Below, piece after piece: positions 44,624-53,082 of a DNA stretch of 64,000 bases. How positions within the stretch are numbered: position 1 is the first letter of the stretch; each line of letters starts with the position of its first letter. Source of the DNA: an uncultured Bacteroidota bacterium (GTDB lineage: Bacteria; Bacteroidota; Bacteroidia; Bacteroidales; UBA932); assembly GCA_937901965.1 (NCBI GenBank), contig CALGSW010000010.1:62001-126000 (forward strand), written 5' to 3'. Under the pieces are notes generated by a model that was not told the origin of the DNA, searched no databases, and worked only from the letters and a program-made list of their open reading frames with translations. A program made the position numbers and the translations under genes.

Positions 44624-46064
44624 TAAGTTTAATTACCATCTGTTTTAATCGCTCCTTGTTCATACCACCGGTAACCTTGATAATATCATCATCTTTAATT
44701 TTTTCAGTAATCTGAATTACATTTCTGTAGTGAATTGATGCAGCCCTCTTATTCCCCTCATTATTTAAAATATTACCTAGCATAAGGTGAGAAAGCAGAT
44801 GCTCGGGATTTAAGTACAAACCTTTTCTAAACATTTGTTTAGCCTCTTCAATCTCTTTCAGTTCTGTAAGAACTGTTCCATAAAGGTAAAAAATATCGTC
44901 TGATGAAATATTCTTTGATATTAATTTATCCAACACAAAAATTGACTCCTTGTACTTTCCTGTATTTGCATAACTTCTTGCCAGGAAGCTTAATAAAGTA
45001 CTGTCTTCATTACCTTTTTCAACCTCCTTTAAAGCAATATCTATACATTTTGAATATTTTCCTTCCGAATATAGTAGCTCAAGTTCACTATTTAGAAAAG
45101 ATGTATCAATTACCTCTGATTTAATGAATTTTTCAACAGATTTTTGTTGTCTCGGCAGTTTTACAGAAACATGTGAATTATGCAAAGGTTCTTTTAAAAT
45201 ATGGAAATTGGTTCTCTTAATATTTATGTTGCTGTTTTTTGAATAAAAAACGCCATCATCAAAGTATGACTTTGTAAAATGGCCAAAAAAAGTGTCGTTT
45301 AGCTCTACCTGACTTGTTATCAGCCATCCACCCTCGTTTAATATGTTAAAAAAGCGCTGAGATATATTCTTAATTAATTCTTGATTCAGATACATTAAAA
45401 CATTCCTGCAGAAAATAACATCAAGATACTTCTCTTCTGGGTCCTCGCCAGGAAATGAATCAACAGCAAGATTCAAATATTCAAATTGTACCAGCTCTTT
45501 AACTGAATCAGAAATTTGATAATTATCCCCAATTTTTAGGAAAAATTTTTTTATATAATTTTCAGGAATTTCTCTGAACGACCACGGAGTGTATAATCCT
45601 TTTTTAGCCTTAGCGATTACATTTGGATTTAAATCTGTTCCAACTATTTTCACACTGCCTTTTGGGATATAGGGGAACATCTCTAAAAGTATCATAGCCA
45701 GAGTATACGGTTCCTCTCCGGAGCTGCAGCCAGCACTCCATATCCTAATCACATCTCCCTTTTTCTTTTTAATAAGTTCAGGAATAATTGTTTTACAAAA
45801 CATATTGATTGCAGGCTTTTCCCTGAAAAAATATGTTTCATTAACTGTAAGATGCGAAGCAAGCACTTTTCTCTCATCTGGTGTGAACTTTCCCCCAAAT
45901 AGTGTTACTTTTGAGTTAAAAGAGTCAATGTCAGCATATCCAAGTGTTTGGACGGCCTCTCTTAAATGCCTTGAGAATTCCTCAACGCGGTTTGCCTGAT
46001 AGGCCAGCCCCATTGATGATTCAATTAGTTTAGCCAGATTATGTATTGATCCTTCACACTTCAT
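44598..46064 (-). CDS. cheR: Chemoreceptor methyltransferase CheR with C-terminal TPR repeats
   Basis: A 488-residue protein. The N-terminal CheR part (about 1-275) uses S-adenosylmethionine to methylate receptor glutamates: IWSAGCSSGEEPYTLAM is the SAM-binding loop, followed by GTDLNPNVIAKAKKGLY, WSFREIPENYIKKFF and VIFCRNVLMYLNQ. A linker leads to TPR repeats (about 330-480, for example FLARSYANTGKYKESIFVLD). CheR-TPR fusions of this type are typical of Wsp (WspC) and Frz-like systems. It overlaps both neighbouring cheW genes. Confidence 0.94.
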   Translation of the reverse strand: MKCEGSIHNLAKLIESSMGLAYQANRVEEFSRHLREAVQTLGYADIDSFNSKVTLFGGKFTPDERKVLASHLTVNETYFFREKPAINMFCKTIIPELIKKKKGDVIRIWSAGCSSGEEPYTLAMILLEMFPYIPKGSVKIVGTDLNPNVIAKAKKGLYTPWSFREIPENYIKKFFLKIGDNYQISDSVKELVQFEYLNLAVDSFPGEDPEEKYLDVIFCRNVLMYLNQELIKNISQRFFNILNEGGWLITSQVELNDTFFGHFTKSYFDDGVFYSKNSNINIKRTNFHILKEPLHNSHVSVKLPRQQKSVEKFIKSEVIDTSFLNSELELLYSEGKYSKCIDIALKEVEKGNEDSTLLSFLARSYANTGKYKESIFVLDKLISKNISSDDIFYLYGTVLTELKEIEEAKQMFRKGLYLNPEHLLSHLMLGNILNNEGNKRAASIHYRNVIQITEKIKDDDIIKVTGGMNKERLKQMVIKLIEPQNEQG

Positions 46065-46515
46065 TTGAATATAGGTTTCTTACAGTCTCCTCTTCCTCCT
46101 TACTAAGTAAATTCTCAGCGTTGTAGATATAGTAAATACAATCTGATTTAGTAAAAAATTCAAGTTCACTCATTCCCGGGAGTATATCCTTGTAAAATTT
46201 AATATCAGACATATTAATTACCTCTAGACCTTCAATACAATCTGCAATTAATGCAACCTTTATACTTTTGAAGGAGATTATTAAAAAGAAGCAAGAAGAG
46301 GTCAGATCAGTTTCAGGCAATGAAAATCTTCTTCTTAACGAAACAACCGGGATAACTTCACCATGTAAATTAATTAATCCCATTACATTGCCTTCCGGAT
46401 TGTTATATGGAATAATTTCCTGAGCAAGTATAACTCTGTTGATCATATCAACAGGGAAAGAAAACTTAAGATCAGATATGGTAATTAAAAGTACGTTAAG
46501 TTGATCTTGATTCAT
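46054..46515 (-). CDS. cheW: CheW adaptor, first gene of the chemosensory operon
   Basis: A 153-residue CheW-domain protein. It has the characteristic central motif NVMGLINLHGEVIPVVSLRRRF and FPVDMINRVI at its start. I chose the ATG at 46515 (MNQDQLNV). The frame is open to 46590, but that start would collide with the divergent hemerythrin gene and cross the inverted repeat. The gene overlaps cheR by 11 bases. It heads the eight-gene unit that runs to 37391. Confidence 0.88.
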   Translation of the reverse strand: MNQDQLNVLLITISDLKFSFPVDMINRVILAQEIIPYNNPEGNVMGLINLHGEVIPVVSLRRRFSLPETDLTSSCFFLIISFKSIKVALIADCIEGLEVINMSDIKFYKDILPGMSELEFFTKSDCIYYIYNAENLLSKEEEETVRNLYSNEV

Positions 46516-46565
46516 ATTGTTCTTAAATACATCGGTAAATATAAACAAAAGATTTGTAAACTTTT

Positions 46566-46587
46566 CTTTATAACTAATGTTATAAAG
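46566..46587. promoter_or_regulatory. Perfect 9-bp inverted repeat, candidate operator
   Basis: ctttataac (46566-46574) and gttataaag (46579-46587) are exact reverse complements around a 4-base spacer, taat. The site lies between the chemosensory operon and the hemerythrin/LuxR pair, one base before the ATG at 46589. It has no T-run, so it is not a terminator. The 22-bp size and symmetry fit a dimeric helix-turn-helix regulator; the binding protein is not known. Confidence 0.5.
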
Positions 46588-46588
46588 C

Positions 46589-47314
46589 ATGTTAATGGAT
46601 TTAAAGATGTCTGAATTTTTTACTGTTGAGAGGAAGCTCTCATCAATAGTTGAAGAGAATTTTAAAATTGTAAGAATACTTAAAAGATTTGGGATAATGC
46701 CCGGATTTGGGGAAAAGAGTGTAAAAGATGTTTGCGCTGCCTACACTATCTCTCCTCAATTATTCCTTACTATTGCAAACATGACCACTTTTAATGACTA
46801 TGTACCGGATATTGAGTATGTTAAACAACTGCCAACGCTTCAGCTTGTAAATTATCTAAAAGCATCACATAGTGAGTTTATTATACGGGATATACCTTTA
46901 GTAGAGAATTCAATAAATGAAATTGCAGCCAGCAAAGATTTCTCAGACTCACATTCTTCTGTATTTGTGAATTTCTTTAAAGAATACAAGTCAGAACTTT
47001 TATCTCACTTTGATTATGAAGACAGGACAGTGTTCCCATATATTTCAAGCATTACTGAAGGGAAATCTTATCCAGGATACTCAATTGAGAAGTTTGAAGA
47101 AAATCATACTAATATAGAATCAAAGATCAGTGACTTAAAAAATATACTCCTTAAGTATTTTCCATCGGTCAAACCTCATCCTCAACTATATGATTTGATT
47201 GAGAAGCTCTATATTCTCCAGGCTGAATTTGAAAATCATGCAAATCTTGAAGACAGAATCCTTGTCCCTCATGTAGAGTATCTTGAGCTAATTTCAAAAT
47301 CAGAAAAGAGATGA
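46589..47314 (+). CDS. Hemerythrin-like (RIC/YtfE-type) di-iron protein
   Basis: A 241-residue cytoplasmic protein. The C-terminal region (about 90-235) is a hemerythrin-like helical bundle with the expected ligands: His in KASHSEF, His and Glu in SHFDYEDRTVFPYI, His in EENHTNIE, His and Glu in ENHANLEDRILVPHVEYLE. The N-terminal 75 residues resemble the ScdA-type domain of RIC proteins but without its double cysteine. Proteins of this kind repair iron-sulfur clusters or sense oxygen or nitric oxide. It overlaps the LuxR-type gene by four bases. Later ATGs at 46595 and 46607 are possible starts. Confidence 0.85.
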   Translation: MLMDLKMSEFFTVERKLSSIVEENFKIVRILKRFGIMPGFGEKSVKDVCAAYTISPQLFLTIANMTTFNDYVPDIEYVKQLPTLQLVNYLKASHSEFIIRDIPLVENSINEIAASKDFSDSHSSVFVNFFKEYKSELLSHFDYEDRTVFPYISSITEGKSYPGYSIEKFEENHTNIESKISDLKNILLKYFPSVKPHPQLYDLIEKLYILQAEFENHANLEDRILVPHVEYLELISKSEKR

Positions 47315-47904
47315 AAAAATCAATATGTTTAGCTATTGTAGATCCATCACTTTTGATTAGGGAGGGCCTTTCGAAAGTAATTAATGATGCTTCCTCTCTT
47401 TTTTACCCTTTGTTGAAATTTGAATCTGCTGAACATTTTTTAGGTCATAACTCAAGTGAAGGATCTTTTGTTTTAATTATAAATCCAGTTTTATTACATG
47501 GCGATGCTTCTTTAATTAAAAAGATTAAAGAGAATGAATCCGATTCAAAGATTGTCGCACTAATCTCTGCATGTGTACCTCAATCTCTTTTGGCCGGTTT
47601 TGATACATCCATTAATATTTATATGTCTGGCTCTCAAATTACTCATATCCTTAGGAATATTGCTGAACCGGATGAAGATGTGAAGAATGATTCAAATTTA
47701 GAACAGTATGATCTATCTGAGAGAGAAAACGAGATTTTAGTAATGGTTGCAAAAGGAAAAACGAATAAAGAAATTGCCCAGATGTTTAACATTTCTGTTC
47801 ATACAGTCATGTCTCACAGAAAGAATATTGCAAAAAAGACCGGAATAAAAAGTATATCCGGTCTGACCGTGTATGCAATGCTTAATGGATTAATTGAGAA
47901 TTAA
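47311..47904 (+). CDS. LuxR/NarL-type transcription regulator with degenerate receiver
   Basis: A 197-residue DNA-binding protein. The C-terminal helix-turn-helix has the NarL/LuxR signature LSERENEILVMVAKGKTNKEIA and VHTVMSHRKNIAKKTG. The N-terminal 120 residues have the shape of a receiver (AIVDPSLLIREGLSKV), but the phospho-acceptor position reads LIINPVLL, with Asn in place of Asp. Phosphorylation is therefore unlikely, and another signal, perhaps the coupled hemerythrin protein, may control it. It is the second gene of the pair and probably ends the unit. Confidence 0.88.
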   Translation: MKKSICLAIVDPSLLIREGLSKVINDASSLFYPLLKFESAEHFLGHNSSEGSFVLIINPVLLHGDASLIKKIKENESDSKIVALISACVPQSLLAGFDTSINIYMSGSQITHILRNIAEPDEDVKNDSNLEQYDLSERENEILVMVAKGKTNKEIAQMFNISVHTVMSHRKNIAKKTGIKSISGLTVYAMLNGLIEN

Positions 47905-47917
47905 TTAGTCTCTAATT

Positions 47918-49066
47918 TTATAATACTTGTTCTAGAATTTCTTTTGCAATAATTGAATTCACACTTCTATTCTCTCCATATCGTGCATTCCTTTCTCTAA
48001 ACCTTCTTTCAATCTCATCAATCGTTGATTTTCCGCCACCATTCTCAGAGAGTTTTGTCTTTAACCCCAGTGAGTTAAAAAACGATTCCGTTTTAGCTAT
48101 AATTAACCTGATGGTTGAGTCTCTGTCATCGCCCTCAATTCCCCATACTCTTTTCCCATATTGTAGAATTTTATCACCTTTCTCCTCTCTTAATACCCAC
48201 ATTGTCCCGGGTAATACAATAGTTAATGTATGTCCATGAGTTATGCCAAGGAGAGCAGTTAACTCATGACCAATCATGTGAGTAGCCCAGTCCTGAGTTA
48301 CCCCCATAGAGACAAAACCATTAAGAGCCATAGTGGCAGAGAGCATAAACGTAGACATAGCATCATAATCTTTTTCACCTGAAAGTGCTTTTGGAGAAAT
48401 TTCAATTATTGTCTGAAGTATGCCCTCAGCCCATCTGTCCATTAAAGGTGACTGCCCCGTTGTTGTAAGATATTGTTCTATAACATGAATAAATGTATCT
48501 GCCAATCCACATGCAATTTGATGTTTTGGAAGAGTGTACGTTGTCTCTGGATCAAGAATTGAGAAAACGGGATGTTTTGAATAGAAAGCAAATTTCTCTT
48601 TATTCGCTCTGTTTGAGATTACCGCTCCGCTATTCATTTCAGAACCGGTAGCCGGAAGTGTAATAACAGATGCAATTGGCAAAGATATCTCTTTTGTCCA
48701 GTCTCTCTTCAAAACAATATCCCAGGCATCACCTTCGTAAAGAATTCCTGATGCGATAAGTTTAGAGCCATCAACAACTGATCCGCCACCAACAGCCAGA
48801 ACAAAATTGCAATTCTCTTTTTTCCCAATCTCTATAGCCTTTCTAAGAGTGTTAATATCAGGATTAGCTTCAATTCCCCAGAATTCAATAAAATTATGAT
48901 TTTTTAGAGAATCAATTACTTGATTATAAACTCCGTTTGTTTTGACGCTCCCTCCTCCAAATGTAATTAATACTTTTTTGTCAATAGGAATCTCCTCTTT
49001 CAATTGAGAAATTGTACCTTTTCCAAAAATAATCTTAGTGGGATTTTGAAATATGAAATTTGTCAT
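47918..49066 (-). CDS. yqhD: YqhD-type NADPH-dependent alcohol/aldehyde dehydrogenase
   Basis: A 382-residue iron- or zinc-dependent group III alcohol dehydrogenase. FGKGTISQLKEEIP, LITFGGGSVKTNGVY, AVGGGSVVDGSKLIA and LPATGSEMNSGAVIS match the butanol dehydrogenase/YqhD branch. Metal ligands lie in GLADTFIHVIEQ, TQDWATHMIGHELTALLG and THGHTL. YqhD reduces short aldehydes with NADPH and helps in detoxifying peroxidation products. It is a single gene on this strand, downstream of a tRNA-Lys. Confidence 0.92.
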   Translation of the reverse strand: MTNFIFQNPTKIIFGKGTISQLKEEIPIDKKVLITFGGGSVKTNGVYNQVIDSLKNHNFIEFWGIEANPDINTLRKAIEIGKKENCNFVLAVGGGSVVDGSKLIASGILYEGDAWDIVLKRDWTKEISLPIASVITLPATGSEMNSGAVISNRANKEKFAFYSKHPVFSILDPETTYTLPKHQIACGLADTFIHVIEQYLTTTGQSPLMDRWAEGILQTIIEISPKALSGEKDYDAMSTFMLSATMALNGFVSMGVTQDWATHMIGHELTALLGITHGHTLTIVLPGTMWVLREEKGDKILQYGKRVWGIEGDDRDSTIRLIIAKTESFFNSLGLKTKLSENGGGKSTIDEIERRFRERNARYGENRSVNSIIAKEILEQVL

Positions 49067-49111
49067 GACTATTTGTTTTCACTGATAACAAAATACAGAA
49101 ACAGATTGTTC

Positions 49112-49141
49112 AAGAAAAAAGCCGAAGTAAACCTCGGCTTT
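49112..49141 (-). terminator. Terminator of tRNA-Lys(CTT)
   Basis: An 8-bp stem (49118-49125 with 49134-49141) closes an 8-base loop. On the minus strand it is followed by a run of Ts, four bases after the tRNA 3' end. Confidence 0.75.
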
Positions 49142-49144
49142 ATG

Positions 49145-49217
49145 TGGTCCCGGTGGGGATCGAACCCACGACCCCAACATTAAGAGTGTCGTGCTCTACC
49201 AACTGAGCTACAGAACC
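49145..49217 (-). tRNA. tRNA-Lys (anticodon CTT)
   Basis: The minus strand folds as a cloverleaf of 73 bases: acceptor ggttctg/cgggacc, D-stem gctc/gagc, anticodon stem cgaca/tgttg around loop ctcttaa (anticodon CTT at 34-36), T-stem gtggg/cccac with ttcgatc. The 3' CCA is not encoded. A -7 box lies just upstream and a terminator just downstream, so it is transcribed alone. Confidence 0.95.
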
Positions 49218-49236
49218 ATTTTTTTAATTCTGGCTG

Positions 49237-49244
49237 CAAAGGTA
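49237..49244 (-). promoter_or_regulatory. -7 box (TACCTTTG) for tRNA-Lys(CTT)
   Basis: The minus strand reads TACCTTTG, matching TAnnTTTG, 19 bases before the tRNA 5' end. No TTTG is seen at the expected -33 position. Confidence 0.5.
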
Positions 49245-49272
49245 GAAAAAATCCATCCACAGGCTAATATTT

Positions 49273-49698
49273 TTATTGTTTTTTTAACAGATCCCTTATT
49301 TCCTTGAGTAAAACTACATCTTCAGGGGGAGGAGGAGGGGTTGCCGGTGCAGTTGGTTCAGCCTCTCTTTTGCGAGTAAGATTATTCATAAATTTAATCA
49401 TCATAAATATTGCAAATGCAATAATTATGAAATCAAAAGTAACCTGTATAAAGTTGCCGTAATTAATTGTAACAGATGGTATTATTTCACCAGCAGCATC
49501 AAGAGCCTGATCTTTTATAGTGATTTTTAAATCTGTAAAATTTACACCGCCAATAAGTAACCCCAAAGGAGGCATTATTACATCGGAAACAAATGAAGAG
49601 ACAATTTTACCAAAAGCACCACCTATTATAATACCTACAGCCATATCCATCACATTTCCGCGCATGGCAAACTGTTTAAATTCGTTTAGCATTTTCAT
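49273..49698 (-). CDS. mscL: Large-conductance mechanosensitive channel MscL
   Basis: A 141-residue pore-forming subunit that opens under membrane tension and protects from osmotic shock. The N-terminal helix FKQFAMRGNVMDMAVGIIIG and GGAFGKIVSSFVSDVIMPPLG give the first membrane segment. NYGNFIQVTFDFIIIAFAIF is the second, followed by a proline-rich linker and a charged C-terminal helix (VVLLKEIRDLLKKQ). The start may be at 49698 or 49692. It is divergent from the transporter gene. Confidence 0.95.
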   Translation of the reverse strand: MKMLNEFKQFAMRGNVMDMAVGIIIGGAFGKIVSSFVSDVIMPPLGLLIGGVNFTDLKITIKDQALDAAGEIIPSVTINYGNFIQVTFDFIIIAFAIFMMIKFMNNLTRKREAEPTAPATPPPPPEDVVLLKEIRDLLKKQ

Positions 49699-49724
49699 AG
49701 AATTAGATTTTAATTGATTGTTAT

Positions 49725-49755
49725 CAAATATAGATATTTAATCTTATTTTTGAAA
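49725..49755 (-). promoter_or_regulatory. Promoter of mscL (TTTC-N19-TATATTTG)
   Basis: On the minus strand TTTC (49755-49752) is followed after 19 bases by TATATTTG (49732-49725). It overlaps the opposing -7 box at 49745-49752. Confidence 0.55.
49745..49752 (+). promoter_or_regulatory. -7 box (TATTTTTG) for the AspT/YidE-type transporter
   Basis: TATTTTTG matches TAnnTTTG 14 bases before the ATG at 49767, so the leader would be at most a few bases. The -33 region is weak. It overlaps the -33 element of the mscL promoter. Confidence 0.45.
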
Positions 49756-49766
49756 AAAATAGTGAC

Positions 49767-51434
49767 ATGGAATGGATTTCAAAACTTCTTTTCAGTGAGG
49801 GTATTGCGCAGACGATTTTGGTTTTGTCATTAGTTATTTCATCAGGTATAATACTCTCAAAATTTAAGATAAAAGGAGTTTCTCTTGGAATAACCTGGAT
49901 ACTGTTTGCAGGTATAATTATTTCAAAAGCAGGATTTAACCCATCATCTGAAATCCTCCATTTTATAAAGGAGTTTGGACTAATTCTATTTGTATATTCA
50001 ATAGGTCTGCAAGTTGGCCCCGGTTTCTTCTCATCTTTCAGAAAAGGTGGTATTAAATTAAATTTATTATCAGCATCCATAGTTATACTTGGTGTAATAA
50101 CTACAATTTTGATACATTATATTTCAGGAATTCCATTACACACTATGACAGGTATAATGTCAGGAGCAATCACAAATACGCCCGGTCTTGGTGCTGCTCA
50201 ACAGGCATTTATTGATATTAATGGCATAAATGATCCCTCTATAGCCACAGGTTATGCGGTAGCTTATCCACTTGGAGTTGTCGGAATAATTCTTTCAATC
50301 ATCTTTTTAAAGTTTATTTTTAAAATTGATAACTCCGATGAACACAAAAAATATTTGGAAAGTGATGGGGATAATCCGGAGGAGACCATTAAGTCATCTT
50401 TTAAAATCCTAAATCCTGTAATTATCGGAAAAAATATAAGTAGCATAAAAAGATATTCCGACAGGCCTTTTGTAATATCAAGATATAAAAATTCTGAAGG
50501 AGAAATAATTATTGCAGGTGCCGAAACGATTTTGCAGGAAGGTGGAGAGGTTCTGGTGATACTCAGAAAGTCTGATAAAGATAATCTGTCAGCTCTTTTT
50601 GGTGGCGAGTCTATGCTAAAAGATGAAGATTGGATGACATATGATTTTAATGTTGCTCCAAGAAGAGTACTTGTAACAAAGGAGCAGATAAATGGTAAAA
50701 GTCTTGCCAATCTTAAGCTTGGTAAAGCATTCGGAATAATTGTAACTAGAATTAACAGAGCTGGCGTTGACCTTCTTGCTAGGCCAGACTTTAAACTTCA
50801 GATAGGAGACCGCCTGACAGTACTAGGAACACCTGAAGCTGTTGAGGCTGCAGCAAAAATTATCGGCAATTCACAAAAAAGACTTAAAGAGCCAAATCTA
50901 ATAGCAATATTTCTTGGTATAGCAGCTGGTATAATCCTCGGTAGTATCCCCTTTGTTCTTCCTGGAATCCCACAACCCGTAAAGCTTGGGCTTGCGGGAG
51001 GACCTTTAATTGTTGCAATCCTGATTAGCATATTCGGACATAAGTTAAAGCTTATAACCTATACTACTACTAGTGCAAATCTTATGCTAAGAGAGGTTGG
51101 AATCTCGCTTTTCCTCGCTTGTGTAGGTCTTGAGGCCGGTAAAGGATTTTTTGACACTCTTGTTTATGGGGATGGATTAATTTGGATACTCTTAGGTCTT
51201 ATTATAACAATACTCCCTATACTTTTTACAGGAATAGTTGCCAGAAAAATCTTTAAACTGAATTATTTTGCAATTATGGGGTTAATAGCAGGCAGTACAA
51301 CCGATCCTCCGGCTCTTGCATTCTCCGGAAAAACAGCAGGAAATGATATTCCTGCTGTTACCTATGCAACAGTCTATCCTTTAACGATGTTTTTAAGAGT
51401 TCTTTTTGCCCAGCTACTCATAATGTTCTCCTAA
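49767..51434 (+). CDS. AspT/YidE/YbjL-family membrane transporter with two RCK_C domains
   Basis: A 555-residue inner-membrane protein. Two homologous hydrophobic halves, each ending in a conserved motif (GAITNTPGLGAAQQA and GLIAGSTTDPPALAF), flank a soluble central region of about 200 residues with two TrkA-C/RCK_C domains (for example LGKAFGIIVTRINRAG and LLARPDFKLQIGDRLTVLG). This is the layout of the aspartate:alanine antiporter family. The substrate is unknown; ligand control through the RCK domains is likely. It is transcribed alone and converges on the WG-repeat gene. Confidence 0.9.
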   Translation: MEWISKLLFSEGIAQTILVLSLVISSGIILSKFKIKGVSLGITWILFAGIIISKAGFNPSSEILHFIKEFGLILFVYSIGLQVGPGFFSSFRKGGIKLNLLSASIVILGVITTILIHYISGIPLHTMTGIMSGAITNTPGLGAAQQAFIDINGINDPSIATGYAVAYPLGVVGIILSIIFLKFIFKIDNSDEHKKYLESDGDNPEETIKSSFKILNPVIIGKNISSIKRYSDRPFVISRYKNSEGEIIIAGAETILQEGGEVLVILRKSDKDNLSALFGGESMLKDEDWMTYDFNVAPRRVLVTKEQINGKSLANLKLGKAFGIIVTRINRAGVDLLARPDFKLQIGDRLTVLGTPEAVEAAAKIIGNSQKRLKEPNLIAIFLGIAAGIILGSIPFVLPGIPQPVKLGLAGGPLIVAILISIFGHKLKLITYTTTSANLMLREVGISLFLACVGLEAGKGFFDTLVYGDGLIWILLGLIITILPILFTGIVARKIFKLNYFAIMGLIAGSTTDPPALAFSGKTAGNDIPAVTYATVYPLTMFLRVLFAQLLIMFS

Positions 51435-51439
51435 TTATT

Positions 51440-53062
51440 CTATCTTAATACAATATTAACTCCCTCATTCTGAGAGAAGCTTATATTAAGCACTCTTCCG
51501 GCATCAGTTGTCATTTGTATTGATTTTCCCTCTTTTTCCTTAAGATTAAACCCAGATGCAGATGCAAATTCTGATAGAGCAATTGCAATATCCGTCTCTT
51601 TTCCTTTTAGCTTTCCAAGCAGCTTAATATTTGCATAGATATCCTGGAGAGATGAATTTTCGTTAAATGCATATCCTTTTATTACATTATCCCAATAAGC
51701 TCTTCCCCACATATCTCTTAACATCTCTCTCTCAGTTATCGGAAGAGAAATCTCTGAAGAGAAACCAACTGTTATAGACGATTCAATATCTTCAGCAACT
51801 CTTTTTGTACTCAGCGTTCGGGTAGATTTAAGGAGTTCAGCACTTCCGGAACCAAGAATACCAGTCACTTCCTCTGCCGGGGTTCCAATTTTAAGTCTCC
51901 ATAACTGACCTGGAGCAACAACCTGAAATAAATCAGATATTGACTTTCTGAAGTTTAAAAGACTTAATTTAACTGAGTAGGGAGGCAGATTTCTGATAAC
52001 CTCAGAGTACTCTCCTTCACTGTTTCTCACTCCTTTTGAATTGACTGATATAAACTTATCTCTTACTTTAATAAAAAGGTTACCGTTTATATTTCCTGTA
52101 TGTTCTGTAAAATCGGAGCTGCCTGTCTCTTTATTTTCTTTGTTTACAATGTACCATACATCCCCTTTTTTAACCAAAAAGTGACTTTTACCTGAATGTT
52201 CAATATCATCATAATCAGCAGGGAGAACTCTTTCTCCCTTTATACCGGCTACTCCAATTTTACTTCCGTCACTATAGATGAATTTGTTGAATAGTACTGG
52301 TCTGACATTATAATAATCCCTGGATGGTTTAACAACCTCTTCTCCATTTGTTGAAATAAAACCCCATGAATCTGAATTGACGGAATTTGTAAAGCCAAGT
52401 AAAGAAGATGATATTAAATTATGAGTGTCATACGTTTCTGAACTAAGCTCATATATAATTTCTCCCTTTTTATTGATTATCTGCCAGTATTTTTTTTCAG
52501 ACTCCTTTTTTAAAATAACTGCAAATCCAGACTTAAAATCACTTGCTTCATCATACTGCGGCGCAATAATCACCCTCCCTTTTTTGTCAATGAAGCCTTT
52601 TAAACCATTTTCATCTTCAATAAGAGCGATTCCATTTGAATAAGAGGAGCAGGAGACAATCTTTTTTCCATTAACCTCTTCTAATGAAAACACGACTTCA
52701 CCTTTAGCGTTTATAACAGAAATCAAATCCTCTTTTTCCAGTACTGGAGCTAAAGACTCACTAAATGCTGCAGCCTTAATATACTCTCCTCCAATTTTAA
52801 CAGGAGAAGATTCAGCTTTATAATACTCAAACTTTCCGTTTTGGGCTCTTAAAATAAAAATCCCATCAGATGCGGCATATGGAGGATTTTCATATGCTCC
52901 AGATATGATAATTTTCCCACTAGTGGATATTACTCCCCAGTCTCCACCTTCAGAGATACGAAAGGGCAGGTGTGTAATGTGTGACCTATTTTCAAGCGTA
53001 CATGAAAACAGCAGTGTGACTTCTATAATGAGTAACACTGCCCATTTGATTAAATTTTTCAT
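51440..53062 (-). CDS. WG-repeat lipoprotein
   Basis: A 540-residue exported lipoprotein with a lipobox at LLFSC (Cys21). Residues about 35-330 contain imperfect WG repeats, each with a Trp-Gly or Lys-Gly core and a following D/N-G-x-[IV] and Y-D-E turn (DWGVISTSGKIIISGAY, GLKGFIDKKGRVIIAPQYDE, SWGFISTNGEEVVKPSRD, KIGVAGIKGERVLPADYDD). These form a repeat fold common in Bacteroidota envelope proteins. The C-terminal 180 residues are a separate region I do not recognise. Function is unknown; protein binding at the cell surface or periplasm is likely. It has its own promoter. Confidence 0.85.
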   Translation of the reverse strand: MKNLIKWAVLLIIEVTLLFSCTLENRSHITHLPFRISEGGDWGVISTSGKIIISGAYENPPYAASDGIFILRAQNGKFEYYKAESSPVKIGGEYIKAAAFSESLAPVLEKEDLISVINAKGEVVFSLEEVNGKKIVSCSSYSNGIALIEDENGLKGFIDKKGRVIIAPQYDEASDFKSGFAVILKKESEKKYWQIINKKGEIIYELSSETYDTHNLISSSLLGFTNSVNSDSWGFISTNGEEVVKPSRDYYNVRPVLFNKFIYSDGSKIGVAGIKGERVLPADYDDIEHSGKSHFLVKKGDVWYIVNKENKETGSSDFTEHTGNINGNLFIKVRDKFISVNSKGVRNSEGEYSEVIRNLPPYSVKLSLLNFRKSISDLFQVVAPGQLWRLKIGTPAEEVTGILGSGSAELLKSTRTLSTKRVAEDIESSITVGFSSEISLPITEREMLRDMWGRAYWDNVIKGYAFNENSSLQDIYANIKLLGKLKGKETDIAIALSEFASASGFNLKEKEGKSIQMTTDAGRVLNISFSQNEGVNIVLR

Positions 53063-53082
53063 AATAAAGGGGTTTAGCTACT

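Noticed and set aside
46516..46590. Longer start of the first cheW gene
   Set aside because: It would overlap the divergent hemerythrin start and cover the inverted repeat; the CheW fold begins after the ATG at 46515.
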